A stretch of 64,000 nt of DNA from Oscillospiraceae bacterium (GTDB lineage Bacteria; Bacillota; Clostridia; Oscillospirales; Oscillospiraceae): contig JAFWVV010000052.1 in the NCBI GenBank assembly GCA_017518225.1, positions 1 through 64,000 on the forward strand, given 5' to 3'. The translations under genes and the position numbers were made by a program. Below the pieces are notes generated by a model. That model saw only the letters and a program-made list of their open reading frames with translations, searched no databases and had not been told where the DNA came from. Each line of letters starts with the position of its first letter. Within the stretch, counting starts at the first letter, position 1. This document shows positions 1 to 9,592 of this stretch, piece after piece.

Positions 1-1032
1 CACGGAGCCGAGATTGATTCCCGTCTTATCGTCCAGGATCGCACGTATATTACTGCCGTACAAAACATCCGTCAAAAGCCCCACGTCGTTCAAATAGAGC
101 TTGAGGAGGTTTTTCCCGACGGACTGCGTGAGAGGAAAGACGGGGGTGGTGATCGCGTTGACATCCAGGGCGATCCCCGCGGAAATCAGATATTCAAACT
201 CATCCTGATAGTCGGAAAAACGCTTGCCGCGCTTGTCCTCGATATCCTGAAAGACCACCCGTTTTTTCTTACTCTCCAAATTGGATGGGATCATGTCGTA
301 GATTCTGCGGATCTTCAGCTTCCTGCTGTTGTCCGCCTCGTACTTTGACGCGTCATCAGCATAGAACGCGCGGATATCCCGATGGATTGTCCTGACCTTT
401 ACGATATTGGTATCGGCAATAAAGGAATTCACGGCGTCGGGCAGCCCGCCGATCAGCAGATACTTTTTGAAAAGATCCATGACCTTTTCATGCATGGCGA
501 CATCCAGACTCTCACCGGCAAGGAACTTCTCATGCATCGTGTCAATCGCAAAGCGGTTAAACCCGTTTGCCAGCAGAAACTCCTCAAAATCCAGGGGGAA
601 CATGCGCTTTACTTCAATGCTCCCGATGGGGATCGAGGTGGTCTTTTTCAAGGTCACACCAAGCAATGACCCGCTGGCGATATAGGAATACCTGTCGTCC
701 TGCTTCAAAAACTTGAGCATGGTCAGCAGGTGCGGATACGCCTGAATCTCATCCAGGAAGATCAGCGTATCTTTTTTCTCTCCCATTCTTTCGCCGGCAA
801 TGGTGCTGACTTGGAAATAGAAGTCCTTGACGGTGCGAACTTGCTCAAACAGCCTGGGGCCGTTTTGATCCTCCGCAAAATTCAACTCGATATAGTTCTC
901 AAAGAGCTGCCGCCCGACGTGACGGATGATAAAGGTCTTTCCGATCTGCCGCGCGCCGTCAATGATCAGCACCTTGTTGGAATCAGACTTCAGATAATCC
1001 TCAATAAACGGCTGGATTTTTCGATATAACAT
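1..1032 (-). CDS. ATP-binding protein, AAA_14 plus DUF4143 type (3' end cut off by window)
   Basis: The 344 visible codons run off the left edge. The N-terminus has a P-loop (GARQIGKT, about residues 26-33) and a Walker B-like strand (TLIFLDEIQ, about residue 88), followed by the long C-terminal region typical of DUF4143 ATPases. This family is widespread, often duplicated in anaerobes and sometimes encoded beside mobile DNA; its biochemical role is poorly defined. The ATG start is supported by GGAGGTG 5 bases upstream and a promoter at 1126-1153. Base composition is lower in GC than the downstream genes (28 of 60 bases at 181-240), and the gene lies just beyond the 3' end of a tRNA-Ser, so horizontal acquisition is plausible but unproven. 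Confidence 0.8.
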   Translation of the reverse strand, partial: MLYRKIQPFIEDYLKSDSNKVLIIDGARQIGKTFIIRHVGRQLFENYIELNFAEDQNGPRLFEQVRTVKDFYFQVSTIAGERMGEKKDTLIFLDEIQAYPHLLTMLKFLKQDDRYSYIASGSLLGVTLKKTTSIPIGSIEVKRMFPLDFEEFLLANGFNRFAIDTMHEKFLAGESLDVAMHEKVMDLFKKYLLIGGLPDAVNSFIADTNIVKVRTIHRDIRAFYADDASKYEADNSRKLKIRRIYDMIPSNLESKKKRVVFQDIEDKRGKRFSDYQDEFEYLISAGIALDVNAITTPVFPLTQSVGKNLLKLYLNDVGLLTDVLYGSNIRAILDDKTGINLGSV

Positions 1033-1335
1033 CGCGCACCTCCGCACTTTTCAACAAAACCAACGCAGCGATTGATACACAGTTCATCTTTTCATGCGCT
1101 TTGATACTTACACTTTTCAATATCTATTATACTCAAAAACTCACACAAATCAACAGCGCACATAAAAAATGAGCTTTTCTTTTGGTCATAGTCGTATGAT
1201 TGCACACCGCTTTCTCTTTGCGTGCGGCGCGGCATCGCGCAATTCCCCCGGCGCCTCATTCACTACCACTCCCCTTCGAACCCCACCCTCTTTGATGCAA
1301 ATTAGCCCCCGCCCTTTGGGCGGAGGCTATTTGCA
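1033..1335. other. Intergenic region between ATPase gene and tRNA-Ser
   Basis: No protein gene is supported here. It holds the ATPase promoter (1126-1153, minus) and the long palindrome next to the tRNA 3' end (1295-1336). The stretch 1271-1288, read on the minus strand, contains a T-arm-like GGTTCGAA core resembling part of the neighbouring tRNA, which might be a decayed duplication of the tRNA 3' end. Confidence 0.5.
1126..1153 (-). promoter_or_regulatory. Promoter of the DUF4143 ATPase gene
   Basis: On the minus strand a -35 TTGATT (1148-1153) and a perfect -10 TATAAT (1126-1131) are separated by 16 bases. The implied start lies about 90 bases before the ATPase start codon. Confidence 0.6.
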
Positions 1336-1336
1336 T
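1295..1336 (-). terminator. Long hairpin directly after tRNA-Ser
   Basis: Two arms of about 19-20 bases (1295-1314 and 1318-1336) pair with one mismatch and one bulge around a 3-base loop. The 5' arm in the tRNA transcript begins at the final A of the encoded CCA. There is no T-run after the hairpin, so it may be a processing or termination structure rather than a classical intrinsic terminator. Confidence 0.5.
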
Positions 1337-1426
1337 GGCGGACAGGGTGGGATTCGAACCCACGGTACCATTGCTGGTACACCTGATTTCGAGTCAGGGC
1401 CGTTATAACCACTTCGATACCTGTCC
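1336..1426 (-). tRNA. tRNA-Ser (anticodon CGA)
   Basis: The minus strand folds as a class II tRNA. The acceptor stem GGACAGG pairs with CCTGTCC, the anticodon stem CCTGA/TCAGG holds the loop CTCGAAA with anticodon CGA, there is a long variable arm, the T-arm contains GGTTCGAATCC, and the discriminator base is G. CCA is encoded. The anticodon reads UCG serine codons. A promoter lies at 1466-1494. Confidence 0.95.
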
Positions 1427-1465
1427 ATGATATTCTGCAGCGGGAAAACGCCCGCTGGCTGTGCC

Positions 1466-1494
1466 ATTATACCCAATATGGGCAAAAAAATCAA
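1466..1494 (-). promoter_or_regulatory. Promoter of tRNA-Ser
   Basis: A -35 TTGATT (1489-1494) and a perfect -10 TATAAT (1466-1471) are 17 bases apart on the minus strand, about 40 bases before the tRNA 5' end. Confidence 0.75.
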
Positions 1495-1570
1495 GACGGG
1501 GCGGGCAAGTTTTTTTCAAAATTATTTATCTTTTGTTCATATAATCCGCATGGTTTTTTATATAAATCTA

Positions 1571-1599
1571 TTGACAAAGTTTGCGCGCGGCGCTATGAT
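1571..1599 (+). promoter_or_regulatory. Promoter of the RHH regulator-clpB pair
   Basis: A perfect -35 TTGACA (1571-1576), 17-base spacer and -10 TATGAT (1594-1599) lie about 30 bases before the start codon at 1630. No CIRCE element (TTAGCACTC inverted repeat) was found here. Confidence 0.75.
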
Positions 1600-1629
1600 G
1601 GTCTCACAAGAAAAATCTGGAGAAAAGGG

Positions 1630-2289
1630 ATGATCCGCGACATGAAGAAAACCTTATACAGTCTGATGCTGAGCGAAGACGTCGTGCGCGAGGTGGACGC
1701 GCTCGCCCACCGCATGGGCACGAACCGCTCGAGTCTCATCAACCAGATCCTGGCCGAGCACGTCGGCTACACCACGCCGGAGCGCCGCATCGGCGACGTA
1801 TTGTCTGCCATCGAGCAGCTTCTCGCTCCCTCGCGCGAGCTGGTGCCCTTTTTTGCGCCGAACAGCCTGTCGATGTCGCTCAAAAGCTCGCTGGAGTACA
1901 AGTACCGCCCCACGATCAAATACGAGGTGGAGCTTTACCGCGGCGGCGAGGATAGCATCGGCGAGCTGAGCGTGATCTTCCGCACCCAGTCGGCGGCGCT
2001 GATCGGCGCGATGACGGAGTTTTTCCGGCTGTGGAAGCGCATCGAAGACAGGCATCTCGCGCCCTTGAGCGGCGGCGCGCGCAGCTACGCCCTGTACGAG
2101 GGGAAGTTCCTGCGCAGCCTTGCCGCGCCGGAGAAAAACTGCTCCGTGGAGGAGCTGGCCGCCGCGATCTCCGACTACATCCAGCTCTTCGACCGGCTGA
2201 TGAAGAGCTATCTCGGCGCGCGCATGGACGCGCAGGAGATTGAGGCTGCCTATTATTCGCATCTGATTCAGACAATGCTGCATATCTGA
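1630..2289 (+). CDS. Ribbon-helix-helix DNA-binding protein upstream of clpB
   Basis: This 219-residue protein starts with a short basic segment and a ribbon-helix-helix fold of the CopG/MetJ type (about residues 5-45: a strand TLYSLML, then two helices with NRSSLINQIL). The rest, about 170 residues, is not a family I can name and may be an oligomerisation or sensor domain. The ATG at 1630 is preceded by GGAG about 8 bases upstream; the in-frame ATG at 1642 is an alternative. It has a strong promoter, and clpB follows 37 bases later without a visible terminator, so both are probably co-transcribed. A role as regulator of clpB is inference from position only. Confidence 0.8.
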   Translation: MIRDMKKTLYSLMLSEDVVREVDALAHRMGTNRSSLINQILAEHVGYTTPERRIGDVLSAIEQLLAPSRELVPFFAPNSLSMSLKSSLEYKYRPTIKYEVELYRGGEDSIGELSVIFRTQSAALIGAMTEFFRLWKRIEDRHLAPLSGGARSYALYEGKFLRSLAAPEKNCSVEELAAAISDYIQLFDRLMKSYLGARMDAQEIEAAYYSHLIQTMLHI

Positions 2290-2326
2290 CGCGCCATTCC
2301 GTTTTTCCTCGAAGGGAGTGTTATTG

Positions 2327-4903
<2,577 letters not shown>

Positions 4904-4921
4904 AGCGCCCTTGACAAAGAA

Positions 4922-4962
4922 GAAAGAGCCTCTCAGTCCTGAGAGGCTCTTTCTTCTTTGTC
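4922..4962. terminator. Bidirectional terminator between clpB and gtrA-like gene
   Basis: A 13-bp perfect stem (arms 4922-4934 and 4939-4951) with a 4-base loop is followed on the plus strand by TTCTTC and further T-rich sequence. On the minus strand it is followed by CTTTCTTC. The stop codon of the minus-strand gtrA-like gene (4933-4935) lies inside the hairpin, so both convergent genes share it. Confidence 0.85.
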
Positions 4963-5388
4963 TCTTTCCTCTTTTTGGCGAAAGACCCATTTCTTTTGGA
5001 TGAAATAGCTGGCGAGAAACAGCACCGTGTCCACGGCGATCTTCACCGCCGTGCTGGGGCCGGGCGCGCTCACGCCGAGCAAACGGTTGACGAGCGTCAC
5101 CAGCGTGGCCGAGCCGAGCATAATCGGCAGAGCCAGCAGGTAATAGCGCAGCAGCGCCTTGCCGTACTCCCCCCGGTGACCGAAGACGAGGCGGTTGTTC
5201 ACGTTGAAATTATAAAACGAGGAGATCGCGCGCGCCGCGATGGTGCAGGCGAGGTCCGCCCAGGCGCCAAGCGAGCCGAAGACAAAGCGCTTGAAGAGAT
5301 AAAACAGGCCGCTGTCGAGCCCGAAGGAAGTCGCGGAGGCCAGCGCGTATTTGAAAAGCTGACCGTATGTGCGCCAGAGCCTTTTCAT
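4933..5388 (-). CDS. GtrA-like four-helix membrane protein
   Basis: The 151 residues contain four predicted membrane helices in the pattern of the GtrA/DPMS family, whose members are thought to help move or position polyprenyl-linked sugars for glycosylation of surface polymers. It starts at an ATG that overlaps the stop codon of the upstream glycosyltransferase (ATGA), the usual sign of translational coupling; an in-frame ATG at 5412 is possible but lies inside the upstream gene. The C-terminus is strongly charged (KKWVFRQKEERDKEE). Pairing with a DPM1-like glycosyltransferase supports a polyprenyl-phosphate-sugar role. Confidence 0.85.
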   Translation of the reverse strand: MKRLWRTYGQLFKYALASATSFGLDSGLFYLFKRFVFGSLGAWADLACTIAARAISSFYNFNVNNRLVFGHRGEYGKALLRYYLLALPIMLGSATLVTLVNRLLGVSAPGPSTAVKIAVDTVLFLASYFIQKKWVFRQKEERDKEERASQD

Positions 5389-6107
5389 TTTTTCTTCATC
5401 CCGGCTTTCCACATGATCTTGAAGATGCGCCAGGAGTCCTTGACGGCGTTATAGTGCGAGCTGTAGTCTTCCGGATCGTAGACCGTGGCGATGGGCTGCT
5501 CGGTAAAGGGGATGGCCTGCTTTTGCATCATCAGCAGCATATTCGTCTCATACTCGAAGCGCTCGCCGTCCATGGCGATCATGCGTTCGAGATGCCGGCG
5601 CGGAATGGCGCGCAGCCCGGTCTGGGTGTCGGAGATGGACAGGCCGTAAAAGAGCTTGAACATGCGCGAGGTGGTCTTGTTGCCCGCGACGCTGCGCGGC
5701 GGTACGCCCGGCTGGTCAAAGTCCCGGCAGCCGAGCACGACGTGATCGCCCAGCGCGAGCATCTTCTCGCCACAGGCGATGATGTCCTCCAGCAGGTGCT
5801 GTCCGTCGCCGTCGATGGTGATAACGCCCTCGACCTCCGGCAGCTCGTCAAGCACATGGCGAAACGCCGTCTTCAGCGCGCGGCCCTTGCCCTTGTTCAC
5901 GCCGTGGTGCAGCACCCGGCAGCCGGGCAGGGTCTCGGCGCGCCGGAAGGGTTCCTGATGATTTTCATCGCTGCCATCGTCCACGATGACGATATGGGAA
6001 AAGCCCGCGTCCACCAGGCCGTCTATCACGCCGTTGAATTTGTTGTCCGGATCCAGCGAGGGCAGCACAATGGCCAGACGCTTTTGGCAGTTTTTGTTTT
6101 CTTCCAT
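5385..6107 (-). CDS. Family 2 glycosyltransferase, polyprenol-phosphate sugar synthase type
   Basis: The 240-residue protein has a GT-A fold: a nucleotide-sugar binding start (LAIVLPSLDPDNK), VDDGSDEN at about residue 43, and the metal-binding DGDGQH at about residue 98. It lacks long membrane helices, like DPM1-type enzymes that load a sugar onto polyprenyl phosphate at the inner face of the membrane. The start is backed by GGGAG 8 bases upstream. It is coupled by ATGA overlap to the GtrA-like gene and lies 23 bases after the unknown membrane-anchored gene. The sugar and the final polymer cannot be read from the sequence. Confidence 0.9.
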   Translation of the reverse strand: MEENKNCQKRLAIVLPSLDPDNKFNGVIDGLVDAGFSHIVIVDDGSDENHQEPFRRAETLPGCRVLHHGVNKGKGRALKTAFRHVLDELPEVEGVITIDGDGQHLLEDIIACGEKMLALGDHVVLGCRDFDQPGVPPRSVAGNKTTSRMFKLFYGLSISDTQTGLRAIPRRHLERMIAMDGERFEYETNMLLMMQKQAIPFTEQPIATVYDPEDYSSHYNAVKDSWRIFKIMWKAGMKKK

Positions 6108-6130
6108 CTGTTTTCTCCCTTAATCGCTTT

Positions 6131-7228
6131 TTAATAGCTATAGATTTCCTCGGCCTTGGGGCCGTCGTCCGTCATGCAAATAATGATTTTCGCGTTGTTG
6201 ACCGACTTCACATGTCCTCGGCCGCCGACGGTATCCAGCACATAGCTGATATCCGCGAGATAATAGCCGTTTCCCAGCCTCATCAGCAGCTTATCGGCGC
6301 GCGATTCCACGGTGTCGCCCTGGCTGTGCGCCCAGGCCTGACCCTCCATGTTGTCGTACACGCGCCTGTCCACGTCGCTGCCGGCCACCATATAGGGCTT
6401 GAGCGCGTCATAGTTTTGGCGCGCGCTGCCCGTTGCGCCGGAGAGGCAGGCGACGTAGCGCGGCAAAAACTCGTCCAGCAGCGTGCGCAGCTGCTCCCGC
6501 TCGCTCTCGCTGCAGTTGGCAAGCAGCTCATATTCCTCCGGCAGCGCAGCGGCGTCGGCAGGCTGTCCGTCGCCGCTGAGCACCTCAAAGGGCGCGCGGC
6601 CCACCACGCCGTCGACGCGGTAGGTCAGCAGCACCGGCAGCTGAAAACGCTCGTCCCCGTACAGCTCCTCCAACACGGCGTAATGCCCGGGCTCGCCGAC
6701 GAGATAGCTTTCATCCAGCGCCGTGCCGTTGCAGCGCACACTGTAACTGTCCGGCACCGTGATCTCGTCGCTGCCAAGCAGCCAGGCGAAGTCATAGCGC
6801 TCGTTTTCGATCTCCCAAGGGGAAAAGCCGAGACGCGGGTCCGGCGCCTTGACGAGGTCGATCTCGCCGATTATCCGGTCGCCGCTGCGGATTGTATAGC
6901 TCGCATGCCGCTGCTGCGCATCGGCGCTTTTCAGGGCGTAGTGTGCGTTCTCGAAAATCCGCTGCACCTCGGCGAAGGCCTGCGTCTCACTTTGCAGGGC
7001 GGGATCCAGCAGGTCGAAAAAGGGCTGTGCAAGCGCGCGAAGACGCCCCTCGTCCAGACCTTGCATATACTGCTCCATCGCATATTCGCTGCCGCTGTGC
7101 TCGTACTCGGCCAGATAGCGCCAGAGCGGGCGCAGCGCCGCCAGCAGCAGGGAAAACACCGCCAGGGCATAGATCAGCATGACGCCGCCAAAGCCAAGGC
7201 GTCTTTTTTTCTTTTTCCGCTCAATCAT
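6131..7228 (-). CDS. Membrane-anchored extracytoplasmic protein of unknown function
   Basis: The 365 residues begin with a very basic stretch (ERKKKKRR), one membrane helix (about residues 14-34) and then a large outside domain rich in acidic and aromatic residues with no motif I recognise. The start overlaps the end of the phosphodiester glycosidase gene by 8 bases, and the glycosyltransferase follows 23 bases later, so the four genes form one operon. The context suggests a part in making or modifying a surface glycan. No catalytic signature is visible. Confidence 0.8.
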   Translation of the reverse strand: MIERKKKKRRLGFGGVMLIYALAVFSLLLAALRPLWRYLAEYEHSGSEYAMEQYMQGLDEGRLRALAQPFFDLLDPALQSETQAFAEVQRIFENAHYALKSADAQQRHASYTIRSGDRIIGEIDLVKAPDPRLGFSPWEIENERYDFAWLLGSDEITVPDSYSVRCNGTALDESYLVGEPGHYAVLEELYGDERFQLPVLLTYRVDGVVGRAPFEVLSGDGQPADAAALPEEYELLANCSESEREQLRTLLDEFLPRYVACLSGATGSARQNYDALKPYMVAGSDVDRRVYDNMEGQAWAHSQGDTVESRADKLLMRLGNGYYLADISYVLDTVGGRGHVKSVNNAKIIICMTDDGPKAEEIYSY

Positions 7229-8291
7229 CCAGCGTCGCCCCTTCCTTCAGCACCAGCCAGGTGGTGGGGATCGTGCGCTCGCCGACGACGAAAGCCTTGT
7301 TGTTCACATACGCGCCGTTGAAATACATCAGCGAGGATGAGCCGCCGTCCATATTGCAGGCGTTGACCGCCCCGTAGGAGAGCATGATATTCACCAGATC
7401 CTGATAGCGCGCGCCGGCGCTGGTGGCCTGACGGCCGTCGATAACCAGCAGCAGCACCGCGCCGTCCGAGCGCTGACCGATGGCCGTGCGCGGATTCAAA
7501 CCGCTCTTGAGCGCGCTGACGTCCGCCGCCTCGCCGTTGACGACCAGCGCCGGGCCAAAGCAGACCCCGCAACGGATGTCCGAGGCTTCAATCTCCGCCG
7601 CGCTCATCTTGCCCACGTGGAGAATGTGTTCGCCGTCAAATCCGGCAAAACCGCTGCCGGTTCCGCTGCGCTCAAAATAGATCTCGCCGCGAAAAACGAC
7701 CAGCGTATCCGGCGTGCTGCCGTCGCCCCAGCCGCCGGCGTCTTCAAAGCCGCCGGCATTGACGCCGGCCACCGCGTCATAGTGCTGCACCATCTGCTCT
7801 ACGGTGAAGCCCTCGTGCCGGAAGGACTCCGGCCGGCAGCCCATTACCACACGCGCAGGGTCCAGCACAACCATCATATAGCCGTTAAAACCCTTGCCGT
7901 GCACTTCCTCGAGAATGATCCCGTCGCCGTCCTCGTCCAAAAGCCCCCAGGCATCCGCCCTTACCGCGTCTGCGCCCGGCTTGTCGGCGCTGATGTTGAT
8001 AAGGCTGACGTCCGTTTCGGCGTAGCCGGAGGTGTTTTTGCCCGCCTCCATCTGCGCGATTTCATCGTCGCTGAAAAACCAGCCGGCCAGAAATTTCAAG
8101 GCGCTCGTCTCACGCACAGTCAGCACAAAATCGCTCGCCGCCCGGGGCGAGGGTCCCTTGGCCAGCACGAACATCAGCGCGTAGAGCGCGATGCAGACGA
8201 GCAGCAGCGTCTCCGCGAGCAGCAGCGCCAGACGGCCGAGCACTCGCCCTGCCCGCCGCTTGGTACGCTGTTTTGTTTCTTCCTTGTTCAT
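7221..8291 (-). CDS. Phosphodiester glycosidase family protein (NAGPA/DUF2233), membrane-anchored
   Basis: The 356 residues have a basic N-terminus, one membrane helix (about residues 17-40) and a C-terminal NAGPA-like domain with the conserved features AVAGVNAGGF, NPRTAIGQ and CNMDGGSSS. The family includes the enzyme that uncovers mannose-6-phosphate and bacterial proteins acting on teichoic or other phosphodiester-linked glycans; the substrate here is unknown. I prefer the ATG at 8291, with AAGGGG 7 bases upstream, over the in-frame ATG at 8351, which lacks a clear ribosome-binding site. It is the first gene of the four-gene operon behind the promoter at 8372-8400. Confidence 0.85.
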   Translation of the reverse strand: MNKEETKQRTKRRAGRVLGRLALLLAETLLLVCIALYALMFVLAKGPSPRAASDFVLTVRETSALKFLAGWFFSDDEIAQMEAGKNTSGYAETDVSLINISADKPGADAVRADAWGLLDEDGDGIILEEVHGKGFNGYMMVVLDPARVVMGCRPESFRHEGFTVEQMVQHYDAVAGVNAGGFEDAGGWGDGSTPDTLVVFRGEIYFERSGTGSGFAGFDGEHILHVGKMSAAEIEASDIRCGVCFGPALVVNGEAADVSALKSGLNPRTAIGQRSDGAVLLLVIDGRQATSAGARYQDLVNIMLSYGAVNACNMDGGSSSLMYFNGAYVNNKAFVVGERTIPTTWLVLKEGATLDD

Positions 8292-8371
8292 AGCTTTCCC
8301 CTTGTGTTCTGCCGACAAAGCTGCTTTTCGTTCTTTCCGGGCGTTTTTCATCCGTTCGCCCGTGATTGTTT

Positions 8372-8400
8372 ATTGTATCATGTTTTTTGCGTTTGAACAA
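8372..8400 (-). promoter_or_regulatory. Promoter of the glycan operon (8291 to 4933)
   Basis: On the minus strand -35 TTGTTC (8395-8400) and -10 TACAAT (8372-8377) are separated by 17 bases. Confidence 0.65.
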
Positions 8401-8431
8401 GCCGTTTTCTTTCAAACCCGGGACAAGCCAA

Positions 8432-8472
8432 CCCGAGGGCGCCCTCCGCATGGAGGACGCCCTCGGGCCTTT
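8432..8472. terminator. Terminator hairpin after the AraC-type regulator
   Basis: A GC-rich hairpin with arms 8432-8447 and 8452-8467 (CCCGAGGGCG pairing with CGCCCTCGGG, then CTCC with GGAG) lies 31 bases past the regulator's stop codon. A short T-run follows on the plus strand (CCTTTT) and only a weak one on the minus strand. Confidence 0.7.
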
Positions 8473-8497
8473 TGCTCGCGGGGTCTATTGTTTTCGC

Positions 8498-9403
8498 TTA
8501 CGGCTTCTTGCTGACGGGCAGCCAGATTTCGCAGTAGTGGGAATTGTTCACTTCTTCGTTTCCGTCCTCGAAAGGCCAGTGGATCACGCCAAGCTCCGGG
8601 GCGTCGCGCAGGACGTAGCCGGACGAGGGCAGCCACTCCGTCACGATGCGGCGGCGCAGATCGTCCACCAGATTGACCGGATACTTGCAGCGCTCCGTCT
8701 CACAGACCACATAAAGCCCTGCCGGGATCTCCAGATGAGTGAAGCGCTTGGCAAAGTCGCCGAGTTCCTCCTCAAAGCCCTTCAGCGCCCATTCGGGCAT
8801 TTGATAGGCGAAGTAGAAATCATATCCGTCGTCGCTGAAATCGGTCATCACGGTGTAGATCGTGTCGTGGATCCGGCTTCTGCCCTCCAGCACGTATTGC
8901 TCCAGCCTCGTTTCCGTTGCAAAGTAATGATCCTGATCTTTTTTGTCGTTGGGTTCGCCTGCAAAGCGGCGCTTGAAGCCGGTCAGCAGCATGGCGGGCT
9001 TTTCTTCCAGTTTGTACTGCATGTCGTTTCCTCCTTCTAAAGTCACTTTGATGTTCAGGCGGGAAAAGGAGCGAAGCAAGGCCCCGTTGCCGCGCGCCTG
9101 CGACGGGGTAATGCCGTGGAAGGCCCGGAAGGCCTTGGCAAAGCTGTCGGGGCTGTCATAGCCGAAGTCCAGCGCGACGTCGATCACTCTGTCGCTGCCG
9201 CTTGCCAGCCTCGAGCCCGCGACGCTCAGTCGCCGGTAGCGGATATATTCGCCCAGCGTATAGCCGCAGAGAATGCTGAACACGCGCTGAAAGTGAAAGG
9301 GCGAGGAGAAGGCCTCCCGCGCAATCGCGTCGTAATCCAGCTCGTCGCTCAGATGCGCCTCGACGTAGTCAATGGCCCGCTGTATTCCGGTGATCCAGTC
9401 CAT
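8498..9403 (-). CDS. AraC-family regulator with GyrI-like effector domain (Rob-type architecture)
   Basis: The 301 residues have an N-terminal AraC DNA-binding domain (about 1-105: two helix-turn-helix motifs, with DVALDFGYDSPDSFAKAFRA near residue 67) and a C-terminal GyrI-like small-molecule-binding domain (about 125-300, ending in CEIWLPV). This is the domain order of E. coli Rob, whereas most AraC proteins carry the sensor at the N-terminus. The ATG at 9403 follows AGGAGGG with good spacing, and the long upstream extension of the frame is not expected to be coding. A promoter with a marbox-like site lies just upstream (9426-9472), and the same 34-bp sequence also precedes the ABC exporter genes, which makes those genes its likely regulon. 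Confidence 0.9.
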   Translation of the reverse strand: MDWITGIQRAIDYVEAHLSDELDYDAIAREAFSSPFHFQRVFSILCGYTLGEYIRYRRLSVAGSRLASGSDRVIDVALDFGYDSPDSFAKAFRAFHGITPSQARGNGALLRSFSRLNIKVTLEGGNDMQYKLEEKPAMLLTGFKRRFAGEPNDKKDQDHYFATETRLEQYVLEGRSRIHDTIYTVMTDFSDDGYDFYFAYQMPEWALKGFEEELGDFAKRFTHLEIPAGLYVVCETERCKYPVNLVDDLRRRIVTEWLPSSGYVLRDAPELGVIHWPFEDGNEEVNNSHYCEIWLPVSKKP

Positions 9404-9425
9404 GGTTATCCCTCCTGACACGCAA

Positions 9426-9472
9426 AGAATAGCACACGCAAGCGCCGCGTTCCCGACAATCCGTGCGATTGC
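9426..9472 (-). promoter_or_regulatory. Promoter/operator of the Rob-like regulator
   Basis: On the minus strand an extended -10 (TGC then TATTCT, 9426-9434) has no good -35. Overlapping the -35 position is a sequence that fits the first 15 positions of the E. coli marbox consensus AYnGCACnnWnnRYY (ATCGCACGGATTGTC) but not its terminal AAA. The implied transcript starts about 18 bases before the ATG. The arrangement resembles class II activation by MarA/SoxS/Rob. Functional assignment is inference. Confidence 0.5.
9439..9472. repeat. 34-bp direct repeat, copy 1
   Basis: Perfectly identical over 34 bases to 13193-13226 and in the same orientation. The match continues after a 4-base non-identical gap with a further shared ATAGCA (9429-9434 and 13183-13188). 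The two copies bracket the AT-rich ABC exporter pair. Confidence 0.95.
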
Positions 9473-9592
9473 TGCTGTTTGATCATGGTGTTCATGGAAT
9501 TTCGGATGCGCAACAGCTTTTGTGAGAGGAATTTCGTTTTTTCTTGCTTTACGCCAAACCACTGAAAATGATAGCGCAATAATTCTGCCAAA

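Larger units (their letters stand above)
9404..9592. other. Intergenic region between ABC exporter gene and AraC-type regulator
   Basis: It contains the first copy of the 34-bp repeat (9439-9472) and the regulator's promoter. The part from 9473 to 9592 is AT-richer and looks like the end of the inserted exporter segment; I see no gene or clear terminator in it. Confidence 0.6.

Noticed and set aside
1169..1408. 79-codon frame ending in GGIRTHGT-like sequence
   Set aside because: It is the well-known false translation of the complement of tRNA-Ser.
1427..1629. CIRCE or CtsR operator before the RHH-clpB pair
   Set aside because: No TTAGCACTC inverted repeat and no heptad direct repeat typical of CtsR is present.
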